Part shown: one piece after another, positions 20,270 through 30,552 of the stretch
Layout of the letters: each line of letters starts with the position of its first letter
How positions within the stretch are numbered: position 1 is the first letter of the stretch
Assembly (NCBI GenBank): GCA_031835245.1
Contig: JAVKOQ010000029.1
Span: 62,001 to 126,000, forward strand
DNA: 64,000 nt
Direction of reading: 5' to 3'
Source: Balamuthia mandrillaris
Taxonomy: Eukaryota; Discosea; Longamoebia; Balamuthiidae
Made by a program: the position numbers and the translations under genes
Notes under the pieces: model-generated
Database searches by the model: none
The model's input: the letters and a program-made list of their open reading frames with translations, nothing else
What the model was told of the DNA's origin: nothing

Positions 20270-21614
20270 ATGCAAGCTCAATCTGCCAAGTGCGTCGTGG
20301 TTGGGGACGGCGCTGTTGGTTAGCCTATCCCTTCTTCGAAGTCATATAGTTTATGTCGTGTTTTTGTTCCTTTCTACTTTGTTTTTTTTTTTTGAGTTGT
20401 GTTGTTCTTCTTTCTCCTTTCTTCTTGCCCTTGCTTTGTGGTTATCATTTCCTACTTGTTCTTGTTCTTCGTGTTCTTCTTCTTCTTCTTGTTCTTCTTC
20501 GTGTTCTTCTTCTTCTTTCTTCTTTCTTCTTTCTTCTTTCTTCTTTCTTCTTTCTTCTTTCTTCTTTCTTCTTTCTTCTTTCTTCTTTCTTCTTTCTTCT
20601 TTCTTCTTTCTTCTTTCTTCTTTCTTCTTTCTTCTTTCTCCTTCTTCGTGTGATTACTTCCTTTATTCTTTTCTTATTCTTTCTTGTTGTGCTGCGGCTG
20701 CTTAAAGGCAAAACATGTTTGTTAGCAACATATTCTCGGGACGAGTTCCCATATGAGTATGTGCCTACTGTATTTGACAACTACGAAACTGCCGTCATGG
20801 TAAGTTGGGCGTGTTAAAGTAATTGTGAAGTTATGCTTTCTTTTTGCTCATTTCATGTAACAAATGTTTCAGATCGATGGAATTTGCTACAATCTAAACC
20901 TTTGGGACACAGGTAAACCAGCTCTCTCCTATATTAATCATCCTGGCATTGGCGGTGGCAAGGCGTAGCTGACTGACGCGATTTGCATTTGTGTTTTTAA
21001 AACCTCTCGGTCTTGGTTCTTGCCATTCATCTCAACGGCATCGGCACCCTCAGCTGGCCAAGAAGGTAAGCGATAGGTCCAATCGGTGAGTTCTCTTCTC
21101 TCAAGCTAACAAAGTACAAAACTAGAATACGACAAGCTACGTCACTTAAGCTATCCAGAGACTGACATATTTCTGGTATGCTTTTCGGTGGTGGATCCAG
21201 ATTCCTTCTCCAATGTGTCCTCCCGGGTATGTACCCCATGCCGCTATTTTGTGGTCAACGCCCTAACGTCTTGCCAATCACGTGGTGCATGTTGAGGACG
21301 TATAGTGGGTAAAGGAGTTGCGAGAGCACTGTGCCTCAACCCCAATACTTTTGGTGGGCACTAAGGTGGACCTGCGAGGAGACTCAGCCACAGTGAGCGG
21401 ACTGGCTTCACAGGGCAAAAAGGTCATCACCACGGCAGAGGGAAGCAAGCTCGCTGCTGACATCAGAGCCGTTAAGTATGTTGAATGTAGTGCTTTAACT
21501 CAACAAGGAGTCAAGACGGTGTTTGATGAAGCCTTGCGATGTGTTATCCGGGGTCGAGGGGGCAAAGCTGGCAGCTCTTCTGCTGATAACTCCAAGTGTT
21601 GTACATTGTTTTGA
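20270..21614 (+). CDS. Rho-family (Rac-like) small GTPase, 6 exons
   Basis: Exons: 20270-20318, 20708-20799, 20873-20912, 21054-21065, 21126-21226, 21306-21614, giving 200 residues. P-loop GDGAVGKTCLL is split by intron 1. The effector loop is [10 protein letters not shown] and switch II DTAGQE spans a 12-nt micro-exon (21054-21065). The G4 motif is [10 protein letters not shown] and G5 is VECSALTQ. The Rho insert ([14 protein letters not shown]) is present. The C-terminus CTLF is a CAAX box ending in Phe, predicting geranylgeranylation and membrane attachment. Likely role: actin regulation. Intron 1 carries a large TTCTTTC array (about 20513-20640). Confidence 0.92.
20513..20640. repeat. (TTCTTTC)n array in Rac intron 1
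   Basis: About 128 bp of near-perfect 7-nt units. It is pyrimidine-rich on the sense strand of the gene that contains it. Confidence 0.9.
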
Positions 21615-22232
21615 TGGTGGTGGGGGTTTTTTTTTCCTAGAAGCAATTGGCCATCCACTTTAGTGGTTGTTTGGCACGTTTTCTTTCTTCCTCGTTGCTC
21701 TCTCCCTCTCTCCCTCTCTCCCTCTCTTCTCTCTATCTCTCTTCTCTCTTCTCTGCTTCACTCTCCCTGTTCTCCCTCTCTTTTCTCTCTTCTCTCTCTT
21801 CTCTCCTCTCTCTTCTCTCCCTCTCTCCATCTCTCCATCTCTCCATCTCTCTTCTCTCTTTTCTCCGTTTTTCCACGGTAGATCTCGATTAGAGCAAGAT
21901 CAAGATGAAAGCCTCCATCTGATCTAAGCATTAATGCCTTACAGCGACCCTCGGTCATCGGAGTTATCCTAAAACGGAGTTAGGCAATAATTAATGAGCA
22001 AGCAACCAATGGTGGCATTTGGTGAATGCTAGCCATTGGTCCTTGGATGTAATTCATTAACCAACCTACCAATGTTTCGGGTAGGGACTGTTATTATCCG
22101 AGGGTCACCCGCCCCGTCATTTTTCTCAATTTCTGGGCTTGTCTGTTACCCGCAGTTACTTAACGTGCCGGTAAAACAGAAATAGCTTCCTTTTGCTAGT
22201 CTGACCGACAAAACAAAACAACTACACACACA
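21615..22232. other. Intergenic: CT-rich tract followed by a nested inverted repeat
   Basis: About 21699-21870 is CT-rich low-complexity DNA. About 21946-22106 is a nested inverted repeat listed separately. No protein gene is supported. Confidence 0.6.
21946..22106. repeat. Nested inverted repeat, candidate structured RNA or fold-back element
   Basis: Three pairs of complementary segments are nested around one centre: GACCCTCGG (21946-21954) with CCGAGGGTC (22098-22106); TTAATGA (21991-21997) with TCATTAA (22054-22060); ACCAATGG (22005-22012) with CCATTGGT (22033-22040). The element ends 126 bp before the start codon of the Ser/Glu-rich gene. No known RNA family is recognised. Confidence 0.55.
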
Positions 22233-22490
22233 ATGGGAAACTTACTTGATTGCTTGGGCAAGGGCATCGAGCCTCCCCCTAACTTGGTCGACGCTGAGAC
22301 CGCCGAAAAGATTGCTGAGGCTCTGAAGGAAGCCCTCGAGAACTTTCCAGAGGTCTTTAGACATGAGAAACATAACATCATATGGTACCATACCGCCCTC
22401 CGCTTGACCTTTATATTTGTGTTGTCGTTCGGAGCGAGCGAGCGAGTGAGTTGTAGTGAGAGAGAGAGAGAGAGAGAATGAGATAGAGAT

Positions 22491-22522
<32 letters not shown>

Positions 22523-23302
22523 TTGGAGTTTCGTGTGCGGTGCCAGCTTAACATGGCAAATGCCGGCTGCTCTGCTAGCGGGCGTGGGGGTTGCTTTTCC
22601 AGTGATCTTACTAACCACTTTTCTCGCCGAATTTACAGGGAGATGCATCAAGCGGACGGGGAATACAAACACGAAGTCTTTGGCGACGTGTTGAAGAAGG
22701 AGGAGTGGGATGAAAACCAAAGCAAAGTTGACGAGTTGGCCCTCAAAGTGGCTGCTGGCGAGTCTTTGAAGGAAGCACTAATTGGAGTGGTTCAGGATAT
22801 TGTTGGAGAGGAGATCGACAGAAAACTGGAAGAAGTGGAGAGCGAAATGGTGAAGAAGACCGCCAAGAAAGCGGCTGATACTGCCATCGAAAAGCTCATT
22901 AACAAAGCTGTGGACGAAGCCCTAAAGGAGCTCCGGAAAAAGTTGGAGGACTTTGCCGAGAAGAACATCCCCGACGCCAAGCCTGGTGCCAACTCCGCCT
23001 TGGCTGCCCTCAAGGGTGGCAAGAAGGCCGTTAAGAAGGCTGCCAAGGCTGCTTCCAACGATTCCGAGTCGGAATCTGAATCCGAATCCGAATCCGAGGA
23101 AGAGGGCGAACAAAAGAGCGAGGCCAAGAGCGAGGCCAAGAGTGAGGCCAAGAGCGAGGAGAAAGCTGGCGAGGAATCTGAATCCGAGTCGGAGTCCGAG
23201 TCCGAGGAGGAAGAGAGCAAGGGAGAAAGCAAGGGCGAAGAGGAGAGCAAGGGAGAGGAGGAATCTGAATCCGAATCCGAGTCGGAGGAGAGCGATGAAT
23301 AA
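22233..23302 (+). CDS. Unknown Ser/Glu-repeat acidic protein with a possible myristoylation start, 2 exons
   Basis: Exons 22233-22384 and 22603-23302 give 283 residues; the join (ATATG|GTACCA to TTTTCCAG|T) keeps frame, but other joins cannot be excluded. It starts MGNLLDCLGKG, with Gly2 and a nearby Cys, fitting N-myristoylation plus palmitoylation. The middle is amphipathic helix with repeated Lys/Ala/Glu (KKAADTAIEKLINKAVDEAL). The last 90 residues are SESESE blocks alternating with KSEAKSEA units, encoded by TCCGAA/GAGTCC repeats. I recognise no family. It could be a membrane-tethered, phosphorylated scaffold (inference). Its intron contains a GA tract on the sense strand, opposite to most introns here. 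Confidence 0.7.
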
Positions 23303-23527
23303 ATTTACCCCCTCACTTGATATCTTATATCTTCACCACGCAACTACTGTTTTCACGTTGCAACTGACAACAACGACAAGAACTTCTTTTGTGTACTATT
23401 CCCTTTTGCTGTTCTCCCTCTATTCTCTCTTAGCAAATTGAAGAAGATTCCTATCTTACAAGGCGAGGTATATTTTTATTTTTTTTCAATGGGGGCATAA
23501 TAATAAGCAAGCATTTCGCTTGGGTGG

Positions 23528-25672
23528 TCAGAGCTTTTGTCGTGGGTGCAACTGCATAACCAGGTCATCGGGACGAAGGGTAATGCTGAGAACTGGGGTC
23601 ATTGCGTGGTTATTTGCCATACGGAGGGTGTACTTGTTGAGGATCATGCAGAGGACGACCTTGGACTCGAGCAAGGCAAGCCCCTGACCTATGCAGTTTC
23701 TTGGTCCTTGCCCAAAAGGTGCGTATTTGTGATTGTAGTCGGAAGGAGGCCCTGCAAAGCGTTCGGGCCGAAAAGAAAGGGGATCTTCCCACAGTTCCTC
23801 TGCTCTGTGCATCAGCCATGGATATATCTCAATGAAAGTCTTTCATGGTTGGTGGCAAAATGGCACGTGAGTTCACAAGACACAATTGTGGGGAAACCAA
23901 AAACAGAGAAGGACGAACCCCTTTGGGGATGAAATAAGAACCAATCCGATCATCAGCAGCAGTGATTCGGGTTGTCTGCATTGAGACAGGCGGGTACAAT
24001 CGCATACTCTCCTTCATGACTTGAGGAAGGTAACATAGCTTTTGTAGGTCTTCAAAAGTAGGTTCATCACGTCCCGCCATGACGTGATCAACTTCCTCTA
24101 ATACCTTTTTCTCAATATGAGGATGTTGCGAGATGAGATAAAGTGTAAAGGCCAAGGATGCGGCCGTCGTCTCTATTATACCAAGGTTGAGCTACAGAAT
24201 GCATAGGACTCAGAATGAAAGAATCGAATAAAAAACCTACCGTGACCCGCTATTAAAAATGTTATCAACTCGTCGCTTAATTGAGTATCACTAATAGTTT
24301 CACCAGTGTCAGGGTCTTCTGCTGCCAGCAGTCTGCCGAGAAGGTCTTTTGACTTGGACAAGTCTTCTCCTATGCACAGGAATTTAAGCACCCCAAAACT
24401 TTTAAGAGTTGCACAGACTATACTCACCCGAAGCCCTTCTCCTTGCAATCATATCCGATATTTCTCGCATCAGCACAGCTTTCGCCTTTGAGAACTTGTT
24501 ATTCGAAGGCAGTGGGAGCTTCCACCACCACGACGGTCGCCGTTGAAATATTCTGTACTCTGTTTCAGATAAGACTGTTGTAACAGCTTTTGGAATAACG
24601 CCTGTGGAAAAAAAAAAACGAGGCGTCAGTAACCACTCCATACGTCTCTCTTTCGCTCTCCTGTGGTTATGCAGTTGTGGTTGTGGTGCTTCTTAACTTC
24701 ATCTTCATTTCTTTTTCTTTTTTCTTTTTTCTTTTCTTCCTACTATAATGCAGGACTGTTTTGTACCTTCACTATCAGTTAACGAGTTAAACTCATAGCC
24801 AAAACCTGCTACGCCAATAATGTCGAGCGTCACTTTGGTCATATCAGAATGAAGGTTGAAGGGCTGCGAGGGGACAGAATGGGACAGCCTCTCGCGACCA
24901 TTTGAGTTAGAGAACAAGCTATCTTCCCAGCTCTGCAACAATACCGACGTCACTTGAGTAAAACATGGAACCATTGCTTTAAGATACAAAGTGCCAAACG
25001 TAGGGCTCTGCAGTAGTGCATCCACAAAAAAGAGAGATAGAATGCTTCATTAGAATTTGCAGCTATCATCAGAAAAGAGAGGATGAGTGGGAGGACTCAC
25101 CATTATTTTCCTTTGGCGTCGCCAAAAATGACCTGCACCATAACGAGAGAGAGAGAGAAAGAGAGAGAAAGCAAATGAGGAACCTGCCTGTTCTTCGTCA
25201 AAGAGGAAGGAAGGGAAGAAGCAACAACAGGCAAACCATTGGTGAGGAGGAGGCCATTGCCGATAACGTCAATGATGACAGGATCACGATCTTTTGGATA
25301 ATTGTCGCTCTTTGTACTGAGGATTTGCTTGACGTGCTCGGGGTCAGAGATGGCGACGACTGGGTCGGTAAAGTAATAGTACTTAAATATGCCACCGTAC
25401 TCAGCTCGGTAACGGGATAGCACCTGCAGCGGGTCGTGCATTAGCTCTGTGACGTTCCCAAAGAAGGCTTTCGGTGGAGGACCCGGCACCTCCCTCAGCT
25501 TGTCCCCTCCATAGGCATACTTGGCCAAAGAAAGAAGGGAGAAGAAGGAGATGAGACGAGTCAAATGGTAGGTTCAATCAGCGCAAGGAGTGCGTACATG
25601 TAACAGAAATACTTTGAACAACCAAATGAGGGCCAAAGCAATGGCTACGTCAAGAAGTAAGCCTATCGTCAT
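23528..25672 (-). CDS. Cytochrome P450 monooxygenase, 8 exons
   Basis: Exons (high to low): 25672-25598, 25519-25237, 25132-25101, 25007-24767, 24601-24428, 24369-24241, 24172-23919, 23839-23528, giving 499 residues. The N-terminus IGLLLDVAIALALIWLFKV is a membrane anchor, followed by PGPPPKAFFGNV (proline hinge). The I-helix FLIAGHETTAAS (split by intron 6), the K-helix KESMRLYPP (ExxR), FRPERF, and the haem loop FGQGPRNCIGQ with the Cys ligand are all present. It is therefore likely an active, ER-bound enzyme. The subfamily and substrate cannot be told. Confidence 0.92.
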
Positions 25673-25982
25673 TCTGTGGCCCGCGAAGCTGTCTGTCCGC
25701 TACTGGTGTACAGTTCGGCCCAAAGAGCAGCACTGAAATGGAGTAGTAGTAGCCAGTAGAGGGGGGGCCCGCAATTGGTAGCAGGGCCCGCGGTGGCTAC
25801 TACTTCTGCTGCTTCTTGAACAAGGAAGGGGGAAGAGGAGCGAGCGCGGGTGAAGAGGAAGAGGGCAGCACCAAACCACCACCAGCTGCCGCGCCCCCCG
25901 CTGCTGCTGCCGCTGCTGGTTTGAAGCGTTCAGCGAGCCGCCGAACCTCCTGCTGTTGGAGCTTTCCCCCTAATAGCCACCT
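25673..25982. promoter_or_regulatory. P450-DsbA-like divergent interval
   Basis: 310 bp, GC-rich with CCG/CAG-like runs. It presumably holds both promoters. I see no distinct motif. Confidence 0.3.
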
Positions 25983-26153
25983 ATGAGGTTGAGCACCGCT
26001 ATTCTCTGCGCAGTAAAATCTATCGGGTGCTCCGCCTTCACCCTCCTCCTCCTCCTCCTCTTGCCTGCTGTCTGGCTGTGGTTGTCGTCCTCCTTTCCTT
26101 CATGCATAGTACTCCATTCCCGCTCTGTCTTCTCGCCGTCCTTTGGTGCTCTT

Positions 26154-26196
<43 letters not shown>

Positions 26197-27072
26197 CTCT
26201 CTCTGCGCGTGGCGCAGAATGATTTCAAACAAAACAAAACACTAACGGGGGGGGAGGGGTATGTGGTGGTGGCAGCAGCCTGTGCACATGGACGGCAGCC
26301 CAAGCCCCCATACCAGTAGCAGGGCAGGTGCATGCCATCGGTGATGCGGATGCCCCTCTGCAGCTCGAGGCCTTTATTGACTTTCAGGTAGGTCGAGAGT
26401 GAGGTTCCCTAAGTAGTTCCTCGAGAACTGGCTGCAACCAGCTCACTAACGCTTTTCTCCCAGTGCCCAGACTCCAAAGAGGCGTGGCCCACCATGCAAG
26501 CTTTGATGCAGTATTACGGACCGGCTAGGCTGCGTTTTGTGGCGACGGTGTTTCCCTTGCCCTACCACCACAACGCTTTTTTTGCCAGCCAGGGCGCTGT
26601 CGTGGTGACCAACCTCACCAACAACGCTGCCTCTTTCTGGAAATGGGCAGACGTTCTTTTTGAGCGGCAGGTATTTCCTTGCTCTGAATCCCCGCTTTGC
26701 TCCAACAAAACCACCACCTTTGGCTTACCATTTGTAACACGTATGATGGTGATGATGATGATATGAGCACAGAATGAATGGGGAGACCAGCCCACCCAAA
26801 GCAAGACACCGCTGCAAGTGATTGCTATGATGAGCCAGTATGCCCAACAGTGCTGTGCGGTGCAGGCTTCTTCTTTTGTGGAGCAGATGGGCTGGGTTAC
26901 GCAGCAAAACATCCTGGCCAGAACGGCCTGGAAGTATGCTGCCGCCTCTGGCATATACGGCACCCCAATGTTCAAAGTCAATGGGGTGCTCACCAACGCT
27001 GCCTCTGACTGGACTTTTAAGCAATGGCTCGCGTTGTTGGACCCGCTACTTGCCCCACCATCATCCCTCTAA
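25983..27072 (+). CDS. Secreted DsbA-like thioredoxin-fold protein, 4 exons
   Basis: Exons 25983-26145, 26317-26387, 26464-26670, 26773-27072 give 246 residues; exon 1 and its join are the weakest part. The N-terminus has a long hydrophobic run ([16 protein letters not shown]) like a signal peptide or anchor. The redox site region is FIDFQCPDSKEAWP, i.e. CxxS rather than CxxC. GIYGTPMFKVNG provides the cis-Pro loop typical of DsbA/thioredoxin-like folds. With only one active-site Cys it is more likely an isomerase-like, glutaredoxin-like or binding protein than a dithiol oxidase (inference). Confidence 0.7.
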
Positions 27073-27182
27073 TACGCAAAACTAACCACGTTGTTGCCCA
27101 TGTTTGGGGGAGGAAGGGTGCGGCTCGCCAATTGTCCCCCCTAAACAAGAATGCCCAAACCACTGCTGCTGCTGCTCCCACA

Positions 27183-27378
27183 AAGACAAGAGGAGAGGAG
27201 AGAGAGGAGAGGAGAGAGCAGAGAGCAGAGAGCAGAGAGCAGAGAGCAGAGAGCAGAGAGGAGAGAGAGGAGAGAGAGGAGAGAGGAGAGAGGAGAGAGG
27301 GAGAGGAGAGAGGGAGAGAGGAGGAGAGGGGAGAGAGGAGAGAGGAGAGAGGAGAGAGGAGAGAGGAGAGAGGAGAGA
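27183..27378. repeat. GAGAG/GAGAGCA purine array before the OTUD6-N-like gene
   Basis: About 195 bp of GAGAG, GCAGA and GAGGA units between the DsbA-like stop and the next start codon. All frames are open (Arg/Glu-rich or Ser/Leu-rich), so no gene is called within it. Confidence 0.85.
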
Positions 27379-27431
27379 ACAACTCACTTGCACCACCTCA
27401 TTCGCTCAACACCACCACTCAGCCGTGACAA

Positions 27432-27731
27432 ATGGGCAAAGCTAAGAAACGCAAAGGACAGGTCAGGAGTGTGCCCTACACTACTGCCTCTTCGGGCATG
27501 GAGCTGCAGGCCTCAGAGGAACAAGCGTCCTCCGGCAAACCTCGCCGAGGGAAAGAGCCGGAGAAGAAATCCTTTTTGGAGGAGGCCGCCGATAATCCAC
27601 TGGAAGAAGGAGGAGACACAGAGGGCAGCTGCACTAACACTAAAGGCAAAATACTTCAACGGCATAAACAAGAATGGAAGCAGGTCCGCAAACAAATAGA
27701 AGCCCTACGGCAAAAAAGGTGTGGTATACCG

Positions 27732-27774
<43 letters not shown>

Positions 27775-28087
27775 GCGTTGTTCACACTCACTCACTCACT
27801 CCACTCCACTCTTCATGTTGCCGCCTATGCGCTGCTTGATGGAATAGACTGAAGCTTAACAAGAAAAGTGTCGATAAAAAAGAAGGACGAAAGCAACTGA
27901 CAAAGCAAATGAAGTACTTGGAAGATAGCATGAAGGAGAGGCATCGCCGAGAACTAGAAGAGTTTGAAGCACAGCAACAAACAAGGTTTGGCCCGTCCTC
28001 TCTCTTGTTGGTTTATGTAACTTGCTGATTGTTCCTTCCCAATCCCCTCTCAGCACACCGGTAGAACAGAACGTTACTTCAATGTAG
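27432..28087 (+). CDS. Small charged coiled-coil protein resembling the N-terminal region of OTUD6 deubiquitinases, 3 exons
   Basis: Exons 27432-27718, 27848-27985, 28054-28087 give 152 residues. From residue 80 on it reads QRHKQEWKQVRKQIEALR, then DKKEGRKQLTKQM and MKERHRRELEEFE. The succession RHK-x-E-W/K-x-L, KKxRRKQLT and HRxELEE is the pattern I know from the helical N-terminus of OTUD6A/B. No OTU protease domain follows: the protein ends soon after at VEQNVTSM with a stop. It is either a free-standing regulator made of this domain, or a truncated paralogue. Intron 1 has a CT microsatellite. Confidence 0.6.
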
Positions 28088-28298
28088 TTATCCAGCGCCC
28101 CGCAAGCACCTCCCCTCTCCTCCTTTCTACTTAACTCTTCTTCCATATCTAGGAGTTTTTTATTTGTGCTCTTAAATGCTGCTACTATCGCATCCTACTT
28201 TAGAGCAGAGTTGAGAATGAGGTTAGATGGAATGGGTGGGCGGATAAACTTGAACACACAAACCCACCAAGAAAGATGAAAGAACAGCCCTAGAATCA

Positions 28299-28711
28299 TC
28301 ACATGTCACCAACCTCATTGAGAGAGGACCAGCCAACATCCAGCTCCTCCTTTTCCACTTGAACAGCCAAGTGGTGGATGAAACTGGAAAAGAGGTTGTG
28401 CATCTTGGCTAGTATCAACTGCTCGTCTGTCTCAGGTTTCACTCTAACGTAGAAGCTGCCTACATATTCGCCTGTTTTTTGGAGACAAGACATTGCTCAC
28501 TCAGTATTTTGACCACATTCATCCTGTACTTAAAATGATGCGGAAAAGAAGCAAGAGATACGCAACTTGGAGCTTGTGTCCAAAAGTGCTCGTTGCGGCA
28601 TTCCAGCACACCCTCGTATGTTGATGCCTTCATTGGAGTGGTGTTGCCACAGAAGGTGAAGTATGAACCCATTCAAATAGGCAGCGTAAAGGCAATGTAG
28701 TTAGCAAGGCT

Positions 28712-28768
<57 letters not shown>

Positions 28769-30211
28769 TCCCTATTCCCTCTTCCTGTGGACAATGCTAC
28801 AAACCTCTCGAAGGCTCCTATCAAGTCTATCTTTGATGGAAAGGGGGGTAGTCTGCAGCAACACCCTACCCATACTCTTTGCGGAGGGCAGCACCTCATA
28901 CATCAAAAATAGAGTGCAGGCTATGGCCGCCGTTGTGTCAGCCCATATCACGTTCCTGTATTTATGTTGGTTGATAGAAAGAAGGATAGGAAAGCGCGAG
29001 GTTGATCGAGAGAAGTAACGAGCACGCACAACAAACAAAAGATAGGGAAGCCGTGCAGAAAAAGAGAGTACTAACCACTGCGACATAAACGCAGAAAGTA
29101 CGATTCCCAGTGTCATAACGATGGAGGAGACGATCCCCCAAAATGTGCTATCAAAGTCATCGTTGGTTGTCCTGCTTTCTGTTATTTTGGTATAACCACG
29201 ATAAAAAGTGATGTTTATCAACCACCGCCACTTCACCCCATTACGCCCGCCATCATATTCTGAACACAGAAGTGCACAAGTGGATAATAGAGTTATGAAG
29301 CGTACCAGAGCCATGAGCGCGAAGATGCACCTTAAAACCAACAATGGCAACCAAGTTCAACACCATTCCCATCACTGATATGACCAGCACGCTAGACCTA
29401 GACCAAGAGAGAGGAATGAAGCATGAAGGAAGAGAGAGAGAGAGAGAGAGAGGAGAGAAGGAGGGGAGCGTTATTATGGCCCATGTCACTGAGCGAAGAA
29501 ACATTAAGGGCGAAATAGAGAGAAAGAAGCGAGGAGGTGCCAGACATATCCTACGTGTTAATTTCAGGCAGCTCAGGTCCAGTAATAATATGCTCCAAGA
29601 CTTCAAAAATCACAAAGAGGGCACAAAAGGCGAGAAGGACAGCGCCAGTGAAAGCCACTACGACCTGCATGCGCTGATAGCTGCAGTAGCACCTCCCATT
29701 AGTTGGCCAACTCCTCTCAGAGAAAATAAGGTCTGCTCACCCATAAGAGTAGCTTTCAGAGGGCTTGTGCCGGTAGCAACACATGGAAACAAGGTTCACA
29801 AACAAGGCCATCAGACGATGGGAAGTTGCAAGGCCTAGTGCCACCATGGCTGAGTGAAGGGTTAGAGGAGGAGAAACACAAAAAGGTTTAGTCGCCGTCA
29901 CCAATGAATGAATGAATGAATGAATGAATGAGAGCAAACAGTGATACAAGGAGCCACAAACCAAGACTTCCAGTAGAGTAACCGTATGCCATTTGGAGGG
30001 CCACTACACTGAAGAACAGGCACGCCAACAGAAACAAGTGCCGCGTTTCTCTCTGTTGGCACAGGCACTGCACCTCTCTCCAAGCAAATTGTTGCCATGA
30101 CCGTAGCTGTGTAGCCAAACGGAAAAGGAGACCAAGGAAAACGTTGTTGTGCGACAGGTCGTGACGGTGAGCAGTGAATCCCGGCACCCCTGGCCCAAAG
30201 TCTTGTTCCAT
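28299..30211 (-). CDS. SLC30A6: ZnT6-like cation diffusion facilitator (SLC30A6 type), 8 exons
   Basis: Exons (high to low): 30211-29962, 29849-29741, 29680-29555, 29397-29306, 29259-29076, 28955-28805, 28627-28567, 28471-28299, giving 381 residues. Several hydrophobic spans are visible (LFLLACLFFSVVALQM, VLLAFCALFVIFEV, VLVISVMGMVLNLVAIV). After WADTTAAIACTLFLM comes GRVLLQTTPLSIKDRLDRS and GVLECRNEHFWTQ, then GSFYVRVKPETDEQLILAKM, which follow animal ZnT6 closely. TM2 lacks the HxxxD zinc site of transporting ZnTs, as in ZnT6, which works as the non-transporting partner of ZnT5 in the early secretory pathway. The exon 7/8 join is inferred from homology. Confidence 0.82.
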
Positions 30212-30552
30212 TTTTTATTTTTTGCTTGTCTGTTGTAGTCTTAGGTGGTGGTGGTGGTTGCCAACTGCCTTTCTTTCCCTCTCCTTCTTCCTTGTCCCTC
30301 CTCTTCCTCCTTGCTGTTTCTTTTCTTTTCGCGGCAGAGTGACGTGCGCCTGCCCTACTTCAGGACAAACGTGACATCATCACCAGCACGGAAAAAATTC
30401 GGAAAATTTTGCTCTCCCTTCTTCTTCCCCCCTCTTCTTCTTCCCCTCTTCTTCCTGTGCGCGTGCGTTTGCTTCTGAAGAACAAGCTTCTTTTCGTACT
30501 GCTGTTGCTCACAGCGTTCCCCCCCACCACCAAGTATAAGTGCTTCGCCAAA
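30212..30552. promoter_or_regulatory. ZnT6-TRAP1 divergent interval
   Basis: 341 bp, C/T-rich on the plus strand, presumed to hold both promoters. No defined motif was found. Confidence 0.3.

Noticed and set aside
20445-20780. Lys/Glu/Arg-rich frame across the TTCTTTC array
   Set aside because: Antisense shadow of an intronic microsatellite in the Rac gene.
21946-22106. Spliceosomal snRNA (U2, U6, U12) in the nested inverted repeat
   Set aside because: Compared by eye with the conserved cores of these RNAs; only short, non-diagnostic similarities.
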